NCBI RefSeq assembly: GCF_036169555.1
Contig: NZ_CP108032.1
Coordinates: forward strand, 4,092,001-4,156,000
Length of the DNA: 64,000 bases
Direction of reading: 5' to 3'
Source of the DNA: Streptomyces sp. NBC_00306
GTDB lineage: Bacteria; Actinomycetota; Actinomycetes; Streptomycetales; Streptomycetaceae
The notes below the pieces were generated by a model that made no database searches, had not been told where the DNA came from, and was given only the letters and a program-made list of their open reading frames with translations. The position numbers and the translations under genes were made by a program. Shown here piece by piece: positions 50,554 to 59,553 of the stretch; the stretch's first letter is position 1, and each line of letters begins with the position of its first letter.

Positions 50554-51117
50554 TCAGCGGCGCCTCATCCGTACGGCCAGGAAGCCGATTCCGAGGCCCA
50601 TGAGGGCCATCCCGATGCCGAGGGACAGTGGCGAGATCTGCCTCGCGACGGCCTCGGGGGCGGCCTGTTCCTGCTGTTGACGTGCGGCGGCGGGCGCGAA
50701 CGGGGTCGGCGGAGGCGCCGGCTGTTCGGCGTCCTCCTCGTGCTCCTCCGTCCAGGGTTCCTCCTCCTCCGTGAGACGGGGCCGCGGAGGATGGTGGTGC
50801 CTGCGGGAGGGGGGCGCCGAGGCCGACGGAGACGCGGAAACGGACGCGGAACGCGTGGCGGAGGGTGTGCCGGACGGGTTGAGCGACGGCTTGGCGGAGA
50901 CTGACGGCGTGCTCGGGCTCACGCTCACCGGGGGCAACGGCCGCCCCGGGCGGGGCCGGCCCTCGCCGGCGGGCCTGCCCGCGAGGGAGGACGACGCCGT
51001 GGGTCTGCCGGAGGGGGAGGCTTCGGGGGTCCCGGACTCGTCCGCCTGTGCCGGATGGGCGACCAGCAGCAACGAGGCGACCGCGATGGCGCACCGCGTG
51101 CGGAGCCTTGGAGTCAC
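50554..51117 (-). CDS. Exported Ser/Pro-rich protein with C-terminal membrane anchor
   Basis: 187 residues. The GTG start at 51117 (VTPRLRTRCAIAVASLLLVAHPAQADE) gives a signal peptide cut near AQA-D. A long Ser/Pro/Thr-rich stretch (about 30-105), a His/Arg patch, an acidic stretch and a Gln-rich stretch lead to a C-terminal helix (about 163-182) and RMRRR. The layout resembles a surface-anchored stalk, but there is no LAxTG sortase motif. I do not recognise the family. No close operon partner. Confidence 0.6.
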   Translation of the reverse strand: MTPRLRTRCAIAVASLLLVAHPAQADESGTPEASPSGRPTASSSLAGRPAGEGRPRPGRPLPPVSVSPSTPSVSAKPSLNPSGTPSATRSASVSASPSASAPPSRRHHHPPRPRLTEEEEPWTEEHEEDAEQPAPPPTPFAPAAARQQQEQAAPEAVARQISPLSLGIGMALMGLGIGFLAVRMRRR

Positions 51118-51231
51118 CGGGTGACCCCCTCCCGTGCCGAACCGCTGTGTTGATGGACTCAGCGTCACATGACGTACCAAGGACGGCATCTCGGGCACCG
51201 GCCGTACGGGTCATCGGCCGCGGCAACACGA

Positions 51232-51264
51232 ACGGCCCGGCACGCGTGGTGCGTACCGGGCCGT
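51232..51264 (-). terminator. Terminator upstream of the exported-protein gene
   Basis: A 14-bp stem with one mismatch (ACGGCCCGGCACGC with 51251-51264) around a GTGGT loop, 25 bases beyond the stop of the kinase gene that ends at 51290. Confidence 0.65.
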
Positions 51265-51289
51265 GTCGGAAAAGGAACAGAAGGCGAGG

Positions 51290-52906
51290 TCAGGGGGACT
51301 TGCCCGTGGAGATCGTCAGCTCGAACTCCTGGCTACCCGGCAGGACGGCAGCGCCCTGGCTCGGGTACTGCCCGACCACGGCGTCCTTGGGCCACTGGGG
51401 GTTGTCCTCCGTCTTGACGGTCCAGGTCCAGTTCGCGGCCCGCAGGCACTCCTTGACGCTCAGCACGTCCTTGTAACGGAGGTCGGGGACCACGACCTTC
51501 TTGGGGTCCTGGCCGTCCTCCGTCGCCGCGGAGCACTTGGTGGCCTCGATGGTCCGGTTCCGGTCCGGCGGGAGCTCACCGCCCTGCTGAGACGTGCTCG
51601 AACTCGGGTCCCCGCCCGTGTTGTCGTCCTTCCCCTTGTCCTTCATCGAGATCGCCGCGATCAGACCGCCGATCGCCAGCAGCGCGACCGCGATCGCACC
51701 GATGATCACCGGCATGTTCCGCTTGCCGCCGCTGCCGCCACCCGGGCCGGTCGTGGCCGTCTGCGGGGACATCGTGTACGGAGGCGGCGTCGAGGCCAGG
51801 GGCCCCGCCGTCTGGTACGCCGGAGCGGGATTGTGCGGATAGCCGTACTGCGGAGCCGGGGTCGGGGCGGGCGCCGGGGTCGGCGGGCCGTACGGGCTCG
51901 GCTGGTACGGCGTCTGCACGCTCTGCGGCGGCGGCGCCGACTGGTCGAGCGGCGGGAAGACGGCCGAGCCGACCCCCGAGCCGCTCGCGGCCGGGGCGCC
52001 ACCGACGATCACCGGGGCGCCCGTCTGTCCGGCACCCATCACCCGTGCGCACTCGTCGCGCATCGCGGCCGCGCTCGGGAACCGCTCGTTCGGGTTCTTC
52101 TTCAGCGCACGGGCGACGAGGGCATCCATCGCGGGAGTGACGGAGCGGTTGATCGAGGACGGAGCGACCGGCTCCTCCTGGACATGCGCGTACGCGATCG
52201 CCAGCGGGGAGTCGGCGTCGAACGGGAGCCGTCCGGTGAGCAGCTGGAAGAGCATGATGCCGACGGAGTACAGATCGGAACGGGCGTCTACGCCGCGTCC
52301 CAGCGCCTGCTCCGGCGACAGGTACTGCGGGGTGCCGACGACCATGCCGGTCTGCGTCATCGAGGTGACGCCCGACTGCATGGCGCGCGCGATGCCGAAG
52401 TCCATCACCTTGACGACGCCGCGCTTGGTCATCATCACGTTGCCGGGCTTGATGTCCCGGTGGACCAGGCCCATTTCGTGGCTGGTCTCCAGGGCGGCCA
52501 GCACATCGGCCGTCACCTTGAGCGCCTTCTCGGCCGGCATCGCGCCGTACTGCTGGACGTCCGCCTGAAGGACGGATCCGAGGGGCCGGCCCTCGACGTA
52601 CTCCATGACGATGTACGGCATCAGCGAGCCGTCGAGCTCGTCCTCGCCGGTGTCGAAGACGGAGACGATATTGGGGTGCGACAGCTTGGCGACGGCCTGG
52701 GCCTCGCGGCGGAAGCGCTCACGGAAGGACTGCTCGCGCCCGAGCTCGGTGTGCAGCGTCTTGATGGCGACCTGGCGGTCCAGCGCCGAGTCGTACGCCA
52801 GATAGACGGAGGCCATACCGCCCTCGCCGAGCAGGTCGCGAAGCTGATACCGGCCACCCGCCACGGACCCACCCGCATAGCGGCCCTGCGCGCCGTCCTG
52901 GCTCAT
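51290..52906 (-). CDS. Ser/Thr protein kinase with single PASTA domain
   Basis: 538 residues. The kinase domain (about 20-285) has GEGGMASVY, Lys49, HRDIKPGN, DFG and a TSMTQTGMVVGTPQYLSPEQ activation segment. A Pro/Ala/Tyr-rich linker, a membrane helix (about 400-422) and an exported region with one PASTA-like unit follow (VVVPDLRYKDVLSVKECL...). A shorter relative of PknB. ATG at 52906. Divergent from another STPK gene. It may sense envelope fragments; the target is unknown. Confidence 0.92.
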   Translation of the reverse strand: MSQDGAQGRYAGGSVAGGRYQLRDLLGEGGMASVYLAYDSALDRQVAIKTLHTELGREQSFRERFRREAQAVAKLSHPNIVSVFDTGEDELDGSLMPYIVMEYVEGRPLGSVLQADVQQYGAMPAEKALKVTADVLAALETSHEMGLVHRDIKPGNVMMTKRGVVKVMDFGIARAMQSGVTSMTQTGMVVGTPQYLSPEQALGRGVDARSDLYSVGIMLFQLLTGRLPFDADSPLAIAYAHVQEEPVAPSSINRSVTPAMDALVARALKKNPNERFPSAAAMRDECARVMGAGQTGAPVIVGGAPAASGSGVGSAVFPPLDQSAPPPQSVQTPYQPSPYGPPTPAPAPTPAPQYGYPHNPAPAYQTAGPLASTPPPYTMSPQTATTGPGGGSGGKRNMPVIIGAIAVALLAIGGLIAAISMKDKGKDDNTGGDPSSSTSQQGGELPPDRNRTIEATKCSAATEDGQDPKKVVVPDLRYKDVLSVKECLRAANWTWTVKTEDNPQWPKDAVVGQYPSQGAAVLPGSQEFELTISTGKSP

Positions 52907-52970
52907 GACTGTGCTTCCCCCTCGGCGCGGACACCTGACGGCCCTCGATGGCCCGCGTCGCCGCGTGATC

Positions 52971-52984
52971 CGTGATGCATTACG
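52971..52984. promoter_or_regulatory. Palindrome between divergent kinase genes
   Basis: CGTGATGCATTACG, 12 of 14 symmetric, centred on ATGCAT and flanked by direct repeats of GTGATCC at 52965 and 52984. Possible operator for the 267-base gap. Confidence 0.35.
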
Positions 52985-53173
52985 TGATCCCTATTACGGG
53001 GCAAGTCTGCCCGAGGGGTCCGACACGTCAAGCCGGGTGCCCGTTCCGTGACCGTACGCACAAGAAGAGTCTCGGACTCGTTACAGGAAAAGCATGGAAT
53101 TTGCGCCGTCGGACCGGCAGCGGGTTTGATGGCCGGTCCATCTCGAGCAGGCGCGTCTCGCGGAGGCTGTAGC

Positions 53174-54790
53174 GTGAGGCGGCACAAGCACCCTGAGGAC
53201 GACAGCGATTCCCGCACGCACCCCCACGCACGCGGACAGATACGACGGCGAGGAATGATGGCACCCGAACCCGAAGCAGGCGGCGGCGTGCCGGATGCGG
53301 CGGACTCCTGGGGCACCGGCGGGCTGGTCGGAGACGGCCGGTACCGGCTGACGCACCGCCTCGGCCGCGGCGGCATGGCCGAAGTCTACGCGGCGGAGGA
53401 CGTACGGCTCGGTCGGACCGTCGCGGTGAAACTGCTGCGCGCCGACCTCGCCGAGGACCCTGTCTCCAAGGCCCGCTTCACCCGCGAGGCACAGTCGGTC
53501 GCGGGCCTCAACCACCATGCGATCGTGGCGGTCTACGACTCCGGCGAGGACGTCGTGGGCGGCCAGTCCGTGCCGTACATCGTCATGGAGCTGGTCGAGG
53601 GCCGCACGATCCGCGATCTGCTGCTGAACGCCGAGGCCCCGCCGCCCGAGCAGGCCCTGATCATCGTCTCCGGCGTCCTCGAAGCACTCGCGTACTCCCA
53701 CCAGCACGGCATCGTGCACCGGGACATCAAGCCCGCGAACGTCATCATCACCAACTCGGGTGCGGTGAAGGTGATGGACTTCGGCATCGCGCGCGCCCTG
53801 CACGGGGCGTCGACGACGATGACGCAGACCGGCATGGTGATGGGCACGCCGCAGTACCTGTCCCCCGAGCAGGCGCTGGGCAAGGCCGTCGACCACCGGT
53901 CCGACCTCTACGCGACGGGCTGTCTGCTCTACGAACTCCTCGCGCTGCGGCCCCCCTTCACCGGTGAGACCCCGCTCTCGGTGGTCTACCAGCACGTCCA
54001 GGACATCCCGGCCCCGCCGTCCGAGGTCTCGGACGTGGTGCCGCCGGAGCTCGACGGCATGGTGATGCGCTCGCTCGCGAAGGACCCGGACGACCGGTTC
54101 CAGAGCGCGGAGGAGATGCGCGGCCTGGTGCAGTACTCGCTGCAGATGCTCCAGCAGCAGGGCAGCCACAACGGCAGCTGGAACACCGGGCCGGTCCTGC
54201 TGAACGACGGCGGGCCGACGCCCGCCATGGGCACCACGGGGCCGACCGCCGTGCACCACCCCGTGCACGGTGACACCTCGCAGGGTCCGCTCCTGCCTCC
54301 GCCCAACCCGAACGACGGCGCGTACGACGGTCATCGGCCGGGCGGCCGCAAGGGCCGCAGCAAGGCATGGCTGCTGGCCGTGCTCGCCGTGGTCGCCATC
54401 GCGGTCGGCATCGCCTTCGCGCTGAACAAGGCGGGCGACACGGGCGGCACCCCCTCCGACAAGACGTCGGTCTCCGAGACGCCCACGACGCCGGACGAGA
54501 CGCCGACGCCGACCGAGGAGGAGACCCAGCCGACGGAGGAGCCGGACGACAGCACCGGCGGCAACCAGGAGCCGACGGAGGAGCCGACGTACACCCGGCC
54601 GGTCACGCCGAGCGATCCGCAGACGACGGCGGGCCCCACCGACCAGCCGACGGAGCCCACGGACCCGCCGACGGAGCCCACGGACCCGCCGACCGAGCCG
54701 ACGGACCCGCCCACGGATCCGCCGACGGGCGGCACCAACGAGGGTGCCAACGGTGATCCGGGCGACCCGGGCGGCACCGAGGGCGGCTGA
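53174..54790 (+). CDS. Ser/Thr protein kinase with Pro/Thr/Glu-rich exported stalk
   Basis: 538 residues from GTG 53174, chosen for GGAGG at seven-base spacing; ATG at 53255 is possible but has the purine run abutting it. The kinase domain (about 57-325) has GRGGMAEVY, HRDIKPAN, DFG and MTQTGMVMGTPQYLSPEQ. A linker and a membrane helix (about 397-418) precede about 120 exported residues built of Thr-Pro-Glu and PPTEPTD repeats. No PASTA domain. The exported part looks like a wall-spanning stalk rather than a folded sensor. Confidence 0.9.
   Translation: MRRHKHPEDDSDSRTHPHARGQIRRRGMMAPEPEAGGGVPDAADSWGTGGLVGDGRYRLTHRLGRGGMAEVYAAEDVRLGRTVAVKLLRADLAEDPVSKARFTREAQSVAGLNHHAIVAVYDSGEDVVGGQSVPYIVMELVEGRTIRDLLLNAEAPPPEQALIIVSGVLEALAYSHQHGIVHRDIKPANVIITNSGAVKVMDFGIARALHGASTTMTQTGMVMGTPQYLSPEQALGKAVDHRSDLYATGCLLYELLALRPPFTGETPLSVVYQHVQDIPAPPSEVSDVVPPELDGMVMRSLAKDPDDRFQSAEEMRGLVQYSLQMLQQQGSHNGSWNTGPVLLNDGGPTPAMGTTGPTAVHHPVHGDTSQGPLLPPPNPNDGAYDGHRPGGRKGRSKAWLLAVLAVVAIAVGIAFALNKAGDTGGTPSDKTSVSETPTTPDETPTPTEEETQPTEEPDDSTGGNQEPTEEPTYTRPVTPSDPQTTAGPTDQPTEPTDPPTEPTDPPTEPTDPPTDPPTGGTNEGANGDPGDPGGTEGG
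54644..54727 (+). repeat. 21-bp coding tandem repeat (PPTEPTD)
   Basis: Three 21-bp units at 54644, 54665 and 54686 plus a partial fourth, coding seven-residue PPTEPTD repeats in the kinase stalk. Confidence 0.85.
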
Positions 54791-54852
54791 CGTCGGGCGG
54801 GGTGCTCCAGGGCACCCGGTGTTCGGCGCCGAGGCCGGCCCCGATCCACCCG

Positions 54853-55860
54853 TCAGGCCGTAAAGGCGTCCCGGACCGCCTCGTACTCGCTCGTCCACCA
54901 GACCGCCAGGGCCGACACCGCGGGAAACTGCGGGTCGGCCCTTCGGTCGTTCAGCTGGTAGCGCCACCGCAGTATCCAGAAGTCGTTGAGCCGCTCCCAC
55001 CACACCCGGTGCACCGCCGCCGCGAGCTCCGCCGCGTCCGCGCCGGCGGCCCGGCGGTAGGCCCGGGCGTAGGCGCGTACCTTCGGCAGCTCCAGTTCGC
55101 CGGCCGGCTGGACGAAGAAGATCGCCGCCGCCCGTACGGCCTCCTCGGCGCGCGGTTGCACGCCCAGCCGGTCCCAGTCGACGATCGCCGCGGGCTCCGC
55201 GCCCCGGTAGAGCAGGTTCAGCGGGTGGAAGTCGCCGTGCACCCAGCCGCCCGCGGAGCCCGGCGGCGGTCTGTGCCCGGCATGGCGCTCCAGCAGCGCG
55301 CGGCGCTCCACGAGCCGGTGCTCGGCGAGGGCGTCGAAGGCGTCGTGCGGCCGGGTGGCCCGCGCCAGGGACAGCAGTTCGTCGATGAGCGCGAAGGTCT
55401 CCTCGGGGTCGGCGCTCTCGTACTCGCCGCGTTCTGTGTGGTCGACCTCCATGACCTGGTCGAGGCAGGTGTGGACGAGGCCCAGGAGGGAGCCGAGCCG
55501 CCGGGACTGGGCCGTCGTGAGGTGGGCGCCGTCGCGGTGGCGGCCGTCGACCCAGGGGTGCAGGGCGTAACAGCGGCCGCCGATCACCGCGACCGTGCCG
55601 CCCTCGGTGTCCTCGACGGGCGGGGCGACCGGGACGCCGAGCGCCTGGAGACGTTTGGTCGCCCGGTGCTGGCGGGCGATGGCCTCGCGGTCGCCGTCGA
55701 GGTGGTGTTTGAGGAAGTAGGCGCCGCGGGTGGTGGACAGCCGGTAGCCGCGGTTGAGGAGGCCCAGGGTGACCGGCTCGCAGGACAGTGGTTCGCCCGG
55801 GTCCTCGTAGCGGCGCAGAAGCGGACCGAGGGGTGGGGCGGTTGCAGATGAGCGCGGCAC
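54853..55860 (-). CDS. APH-family phosphotransferase
   Basis: 335 residues, aminoglycoside/choline-kinase fold. Catalytic loop GGWVHGDFHPLNLLYRG and metal site AIVDWDRLGVQPRAEE are intact. Substrate unknown: such genes near housekeeping loci more often act on small metabolites than confer drug resistance. The GTG at 55860 is the start; 62 bases after the convergent kinase stop. Confidence 0.9.
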   Translation of the reverse strand: MPRSSATAPPLGPLLRRYEDPGEPLSCEPVTLGLLNRGYRLSTTRGAYFLKHHLDGDREAIARQHRATKRLQALGVPVAPPVEDTEGGTVAVIGGRCYALHPWVDGRHRDGAHLTTAQSRRLGSLLGLVHTCLDQVMEVDHTERGEYESADPEETFALIDELLSLARATRPHDAFDALAEHRLVERRALLERHAGHRPPPGSAGGWVHGDFHPLNLLYRGAEPAAIVDWDRLGVQPRAEEAVRAAAIFFVQPAGELELPKVRAYARAYRRAAGADAAELAAAVHRVWWERLNDFWILRWRYQLNDRRADPQFPAVSALAVWWTSEYEAVRDAFTA

Positions 55861-55875
55861 CCGCCAGATGTTAGA

Positions 55876-56292
55876 TCACGCAGCGTGTCGGGTGGGACGC
55901 TCTTCGAGATAGTCCATCGTGTGCACGGTCACGAACCGGGGTTCGATCCGCAGATAGACGGGATCGAACGCCTCGCCGTTCATGTGGTGCGGCTGCTCCC
56001 CGAAGAGCCGCAGCATCTCCTCGGACGGCTGGACCACCTCCGCCGTACCGCTGAACTGCACGGACCAGCGGACCGCCGCACCGGAGTTGAGGTTGTCCGC
56101 GCCGTAGGCCACCACGCTGCCGTTGCACGCGCTGTGGTAGCCGAAACCGCGGTGTATCCGCAGGAGGACGCTGCCGTCCAGCACGATGTGCCGGGCCGGC
56201 GCGACGAACGGCATGGCCCGCATGCTCGTCGCCAGCCGGCCGTACGGCACGCGTCCGAGCAGTTCGACCGCGCGGGCTTCCTCGGTGGACAT
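55876..56292 (-). CDS. PPOX-fold flavin/F420-type small protein
   Basis: 138 residues. Pyridoxamine-5'-phosphate-oxidase-like split barrel: EEARAVELLGRVPYGRLA, FVAPARHIVLDGSVLLRIHRG, CNGSVVAYGADN and the YLRIEPRFVTVH end. Related actinobacterial proteins bind FMN, haem or F420. It sits downstream of the response regulator, on the same strand; ATG at 56292. Role in redox sensing is inference. Confidence 0.85.
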   Translation of the reverse strand: MSTEEARAVELLGRVPYGRLATSMRAMPFVAPARHIVLDGSVLLRIHRGFGYHSACNGSVVAYGADNLNSGAAVRWSVQFSGTAEVVQPSEEMLRLFGEQPHHMNGEAFDPVYLRIEPRFVTVHTMDYLEERPTRHAA

Positions 56293-56411
56293 CACTCCAC
56301 TCTCCGTGACGGACGGCCTGCCCGGAAGGGCCCGCCGCCCTCGGCCCGCAGGGACGAAGGTCCCGGTGGCGAGGGCCGGAACGGGTCAGCCCGGACGGGT
56401 GAGGCGGGGCG

Positions 56412-57095
56412 TCAGCGGTACTCGCGCTCCGCCTGTATCCGGGCCACGTAGGCGGCGGCCTGTGAACGCCGCTCCATGCCCAGTTTGGACAGCAGGCTCG
56501 AGACGTAGTTCTTGATGGTCTTCTCGGCGAGGTGCAGCCGCTCGCCGATGACCCGGTTGGTCAGTCCCTCGCCGATCAGGTCCAGGATCCTGCGTTCCTG
56601 CTCGGTCAGGGAAGCCAGCTTCTCGTCGCTCTTCGGGCTGTTGCCGCCCCGCAGCCGCTCCAGCACCCGGGCGGTCGCCACGGGGTCGAGCAGCGACCGG
56701 CCGGCCGCCACGTCCCGCACCGCCGTCAACAGCTCGTTCCCGCGGATCGCCTTCAGTACGTATCCCGACGCGCCGGCCATGATCGCGTCGAAAAGTGCCT
56801 CGTCGTCGGAGAACGAGGTGAGCATCAGACATTTGATGTGCTCATCGGCGGAACGAACCTCGCGGCAGACCTCGACACCGCTGCCGTCGGGCAGCCGAAC
56901 ATCGAGAATGGCGACATCAGGGCTGGTCGCAGGGATTCTGACCAGGGCGTCTGCCGCCGTGCCCGCCTCTCCGACGACCTCGATGTCCTCCTCGCCGGAG
57001 AGCAGTTCGTGGACTCCGCGGCGCACGACCTCATGATCGTCAAGAAGAAATACGGTGATTTTTCCGTCTTCGGGCACGAAAGCAGTCTCACACAT
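56412..57095 (-). CDS. NarL/DevR-type response regulator without adjacent kinase
   Basis: 227 residues: receiver (about 12-130; LLDDHEVVRRG, phospho-acceptor in AILDVRLPDGSG, TSFSDDE, LKAI) and LuxR HTH (about 160-222; LTEQERRILDLIGEGLTNRVIGERLHLAEKTIKNYVSSLLSKLGM in family pattern). It resembles DevR/DosR. No histidine kinase is next to it, so it is an orphan here. ATG at 57095; GTG at 57077 possible. Divergent from E1 alpha set 2 across a 14-bp palindrome. Confidence 0.92.
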   Translation of the reverse strand: MCETAFVPEDGKITVFLLDDHEVVRRGVHELLSGEEDIEVVGEAGTAADALVRIPATSPDVAILDVRLPDGSGVEVCREVRSADEHIKCLMLTSFSDDEALFDAIMAGASGYVLKAIRGNELLTAVRDVAAGRSLLDPVATARVLERLRGGNSPKSDEKLASLTEQERRILDLIGEGLTNRVIGERLHLAEKTIKNYVSSLLSKLGMERRSQAAAYVARIQAEREYR

Positions 57096-57192
57096 CTACT
57101 CTTCCCGTGCCCGGGGTGCCCGGGATAACGTGCCCGTGTTCCGGCGGCCTGCAAGGCTGTGACCAGTGGTTGTTCCCGTATTTCGCGATTTA

Positions 57193-57206
57193 CTTGGATA
57201 TCCAAG
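57193..57206. promoter_or_regulatory. Perfect 14-bp palindrome in the response regulator/E1 alpha gap
   Basis: CTTGGATATCCAAG lies in an AT-rich patch of the 309-base gap 57096-57404, itself otherwise featureless. It is about 200 bases before the E1 alpha start and 100 from the response-regulator start; the binding protein is not known to me. Candidate operator for one or both. Confidence 0.6.
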
Positions 57207-57404
57207 CAAAATCGCAGGTCAAATGGGGTTTCGCAGTAATGCGGCCCACTGGGTAACGTGCCTTTGGCAGGGCGCTCGCCGGGGCACCTGTCACGCCTGT
57301 TCCCGGCTGCGTCGCACCCACCCCGTGCACGGGTACTGGAATCAGGCGAGCCGCACTGGTTTACCCGGCGAACCCGGGGGCCGGACCGACGGAGGAGCAC
57401 GCAC

Positions 57405-58562
57405 GTGACCGTGGAGAGCACTGCCGCGCGCAAACCGCGACGCAGCAGCAAGCGCGTCAGCGCCGCGAAGAAGCCACAGGGCTCGGAGCCCCAGCTCGTA
57501 CAGCTGCTGACGCCCGAGGGCGAGCGGATCGAGCACCCCGAGTACAGCATCGATCTGACGCCCGAGGAGCTGCGCGGCCTGTACCGCGACATGGTTCTCA
57601 CGCGCCGCTTCGACGCCGAGGCCACCTCCCTGCAGAGGCAGGGAGAGCTCGGGCTGTGGGCATCACTGCTGGGCCAGGAGGCCGCACAGATCGGGTCGGG
57701 TCGCGCGCTGCGCGACGACGACTACGTCTTCCCGACCTACCGCGAGCACGGTGTCGCCTGGTGCCGCGGTGTCGACCCCACCAATCTGCTCGGCATGTTC
57801 CGCGGTGTGAACCACGGTGGGTGGGACCCGAACACCAACAACTTCCACCTGTACACGATCGTCATCGGCTCGCAGACGCTGCACGCCACCGGCTACGCGA
57901 TGGGCGTGGCCAAGGACGGTGCCGACTCGGCCGTGATCGCGTACTTCGGTGACGGCGCGTCCAGCCAGGGCGACGTCGCGGAATCGTTCACCTTCTCCGC
58001 GGTCTACAACGCTCCCGTGGTGTTCTTCTGCCAGAACAACCAGTGGGCGATCTCGGAGCCGACCGAGAAGCAGACCCGGGTGCCGCTCTACCAGCGCGCC
58101 CAGGGCTTCGGCTTCCCCGGTATCCGCGTCGACGGCAACGACGTGCTCGCCTGCCTGGCCGTGACCCGGTCCGCGCTGGAGCGCGCCCGCCGCGGCGAGG
58201 GCCCGACCCTGGTCGAGGCGTTCACCTACCGCATGGGCGCGCACACCACCTCGGACGACCCGACGAAGTACCGGGCCGACGAGGAGCGCCAGGGGTGGGA
58301 GGCGAAGGACCCGATCCTGCGGCTCCGTACGTATCTGGAGAACGCCGTTCTCGACAAGAACGAGGCCGAAGCCTTCTTCACCTCCCTGGAGGAGGAGAGC
58401 GAGATGCTCGGCAAGCGGGTCCGTGAGGCGGTGCGGGCCATGCCCGACCCGGACGACCTGGCGATCTTCGAGAATGTCTACGCAGACGGGCACGCCCTCG
58501 TCGACGAGGAGCGCGCTCAGTTCCTCGCGTACCAGGCGTCCTTCGCCGAGGAGGGCAACTGA
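57405..58562 (+). CDS. bkdA: Branched-chain/pyruvate-type dehydrogenase E1 alpha (set 2)
   Basis: 385 residues with a basic N-terminus, thiamin diphosphate motif YFGDGASSQGDVAESFTFSAV, QNNQWAISEP and YRMGAHTTSDDPTKY. GTG at 57405 after GGAGGA. Homologous to set 1 but not a recent copy. Begins the second E1 alpha-E1 beta-E2 operon. Confidence 0.93.
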   Translation: MTVESTAARKPRRSSKRVSAAKKPQGSEPQLVQLLTPEGERIEHPEYSIDLTPEELRGLYRDMVLTRRFDAEATSLQRQGELGLWASLLGQEAAQIGSGRALRDDDYVFPTYREHGVAWCRGVDPTNLLGMFRGVNHGGWDPNTNNFHLYTIVIGSQTLHATGYAMGVAKDGADSAVIAYFGDGASSQGDVAESFTFSAVYNAPVVFFCQNNQWAISEPTEKQTRVPLYQRAQGFGFPGIRVDGNDVLACLAVTRSALERARRGEGPTLVEAFTYRMGAHTTSDDPTKYRADEERQGWEAKDPILRLRTYLENAVLDKNEAEAFFTSLEEESEMLGKRVREAVRAMPDPDDLAIFENVYADGHALVDEERAQFLAYQASFAEEGN

Positions 58563-58564
58563 TC

Positions 58565-59545
58565 ATGGCCGCCACCAAACTTCCCCTCGCCAAAGCGATC
58601 AACGAATCGCTGCGCAAGGCCCTGGAGACCGACCCCAAGGTCCTGATCATGGGTGAGGACGTCGGCAAGCTCGGCGGTGTCTTCCGGGTCACCGACGGAC
58701 TGCAGAAGGACTTCGGCGAGGAGCGGGTGATCGACACCCCGCTCGCCGAGTCCGGCATCGTCGGCACGGCGATCGGTCTCGCGCTGCGCGGCTACCGGCC
58801 CGTCGTGGAGATCCAGTTCGACGGCTTCGTCTTCCCGGCGTACGACCAGATCGTCACCCAGCTCGCGAAGATGCACGCCCGCGCGCTCGGCAAGATCAAG
58901 ATGCCGGTCGTCATCCGCATTCCCTACGGCGGCGGCATCGGCGCGGTCGAGCACCACTCCGAGTCCCCCGAGGCGCTCTTCGCCCATGTGGCGGGCCTCA
59001 AGGTGATCTCGCCGTCGAACTCCTCCGACGCCTACTGGATGATGCAGCAGGCCATCCAGAGCGACGACCCGGTCATCTTCTTCGAGCCCAAGCGCCGTTA
59101 CTGGGACAAGAGCGAGGTCGACACCGAGGCGATCCCCGGACCCCTCCACACCGCCCGTGTCCTGCGGACCGGCACCGACCTCACACTGGCCGCGTACGGT
59201 CCGATGGTGAAGGTCTGCGTCGAGGCCGCGGCCGCCGCGGAGGAGGAGGGCAAGTCCATCGAGGTCCTGGACCTGCGATCGATGTCGCCCATCGACTTCG
59301 ACACCATCCAGACGTCGGTCGAGAAGACCCGCCGGCTGGTCGTGGTGCACGAGGCCCCCGTCTTCTACGGCTCCGGCGCGGAGATCGCCGCTCGCATCAC
59401 CGAGCGGTGCTTCTACCACCTGGAGGCTCCGGTGCTCAGGGTCGGCGGGTTCCATGCGCCGTATCCGCCGGCGCGGCTCGAGGAGGAGTACCTCCCGGGT
59501 CTTGACCGGGTGCTGGACGCCGTCGACCGCTCGCTCGCGTACTGA
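58565..59545 (+). CDS. bkdB: Branched-chain dehydrogenase E1 beta (set 2)
   Basis: 326 residues: IMGEDVGKLGGVFRVTDGL, TPLAESGIVGTAIGLA, YGGGIGAVEHHSESPEALF and VVHEAPVFYGSGAEIAARITERCFYHLEAPVLRVGG (family landmarks). ATG at 58565, two bases after E1 alpha. Partner of E1 alpha set 2. Confidence 0.93.
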   Translation: MAATKLPLAKAINESLRKALETDPKVLIMGEDVGKLGGVFRVTDGLQKDFGEERVIDTPLAESGIVGTAIGLALRGYRPVVEIQFDGFVFPAYDQIVTQLAKMHARALGKIKMPVVIRIPYGGGIGAVEHHSESPEALFAHVAGLKVISPSNSSDAYWMMQQAIQSDDPVIFFEPKRRYWDKSEVDTEAIPGPLHTARVLRTGTDLTLAAYGPMVKVCVEAAAAAEEEGKSIEVLDLRSMSPIDFDTIQTSVEKTRRLVVVHEAPVFYGSGAEIAARITERCFYHLEAPVLRVGGFHAPYPPARLEEEYLPGLDRVLDAVDRSLAY

Positions 59546-59553
59546 GGAGTGCC

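Noticed and set aside
50554..51117. Sortase substrate
   Set aside because: C-terminal helix and Arg tail are present but no LAxTG or LPxTG motif precedes the helix.
54853..55860. Aminoglycoside resistance gene
   Set aside because: The APH fold is clear, but many housekeeping relatives exist and nothing nearby suggests resistance.
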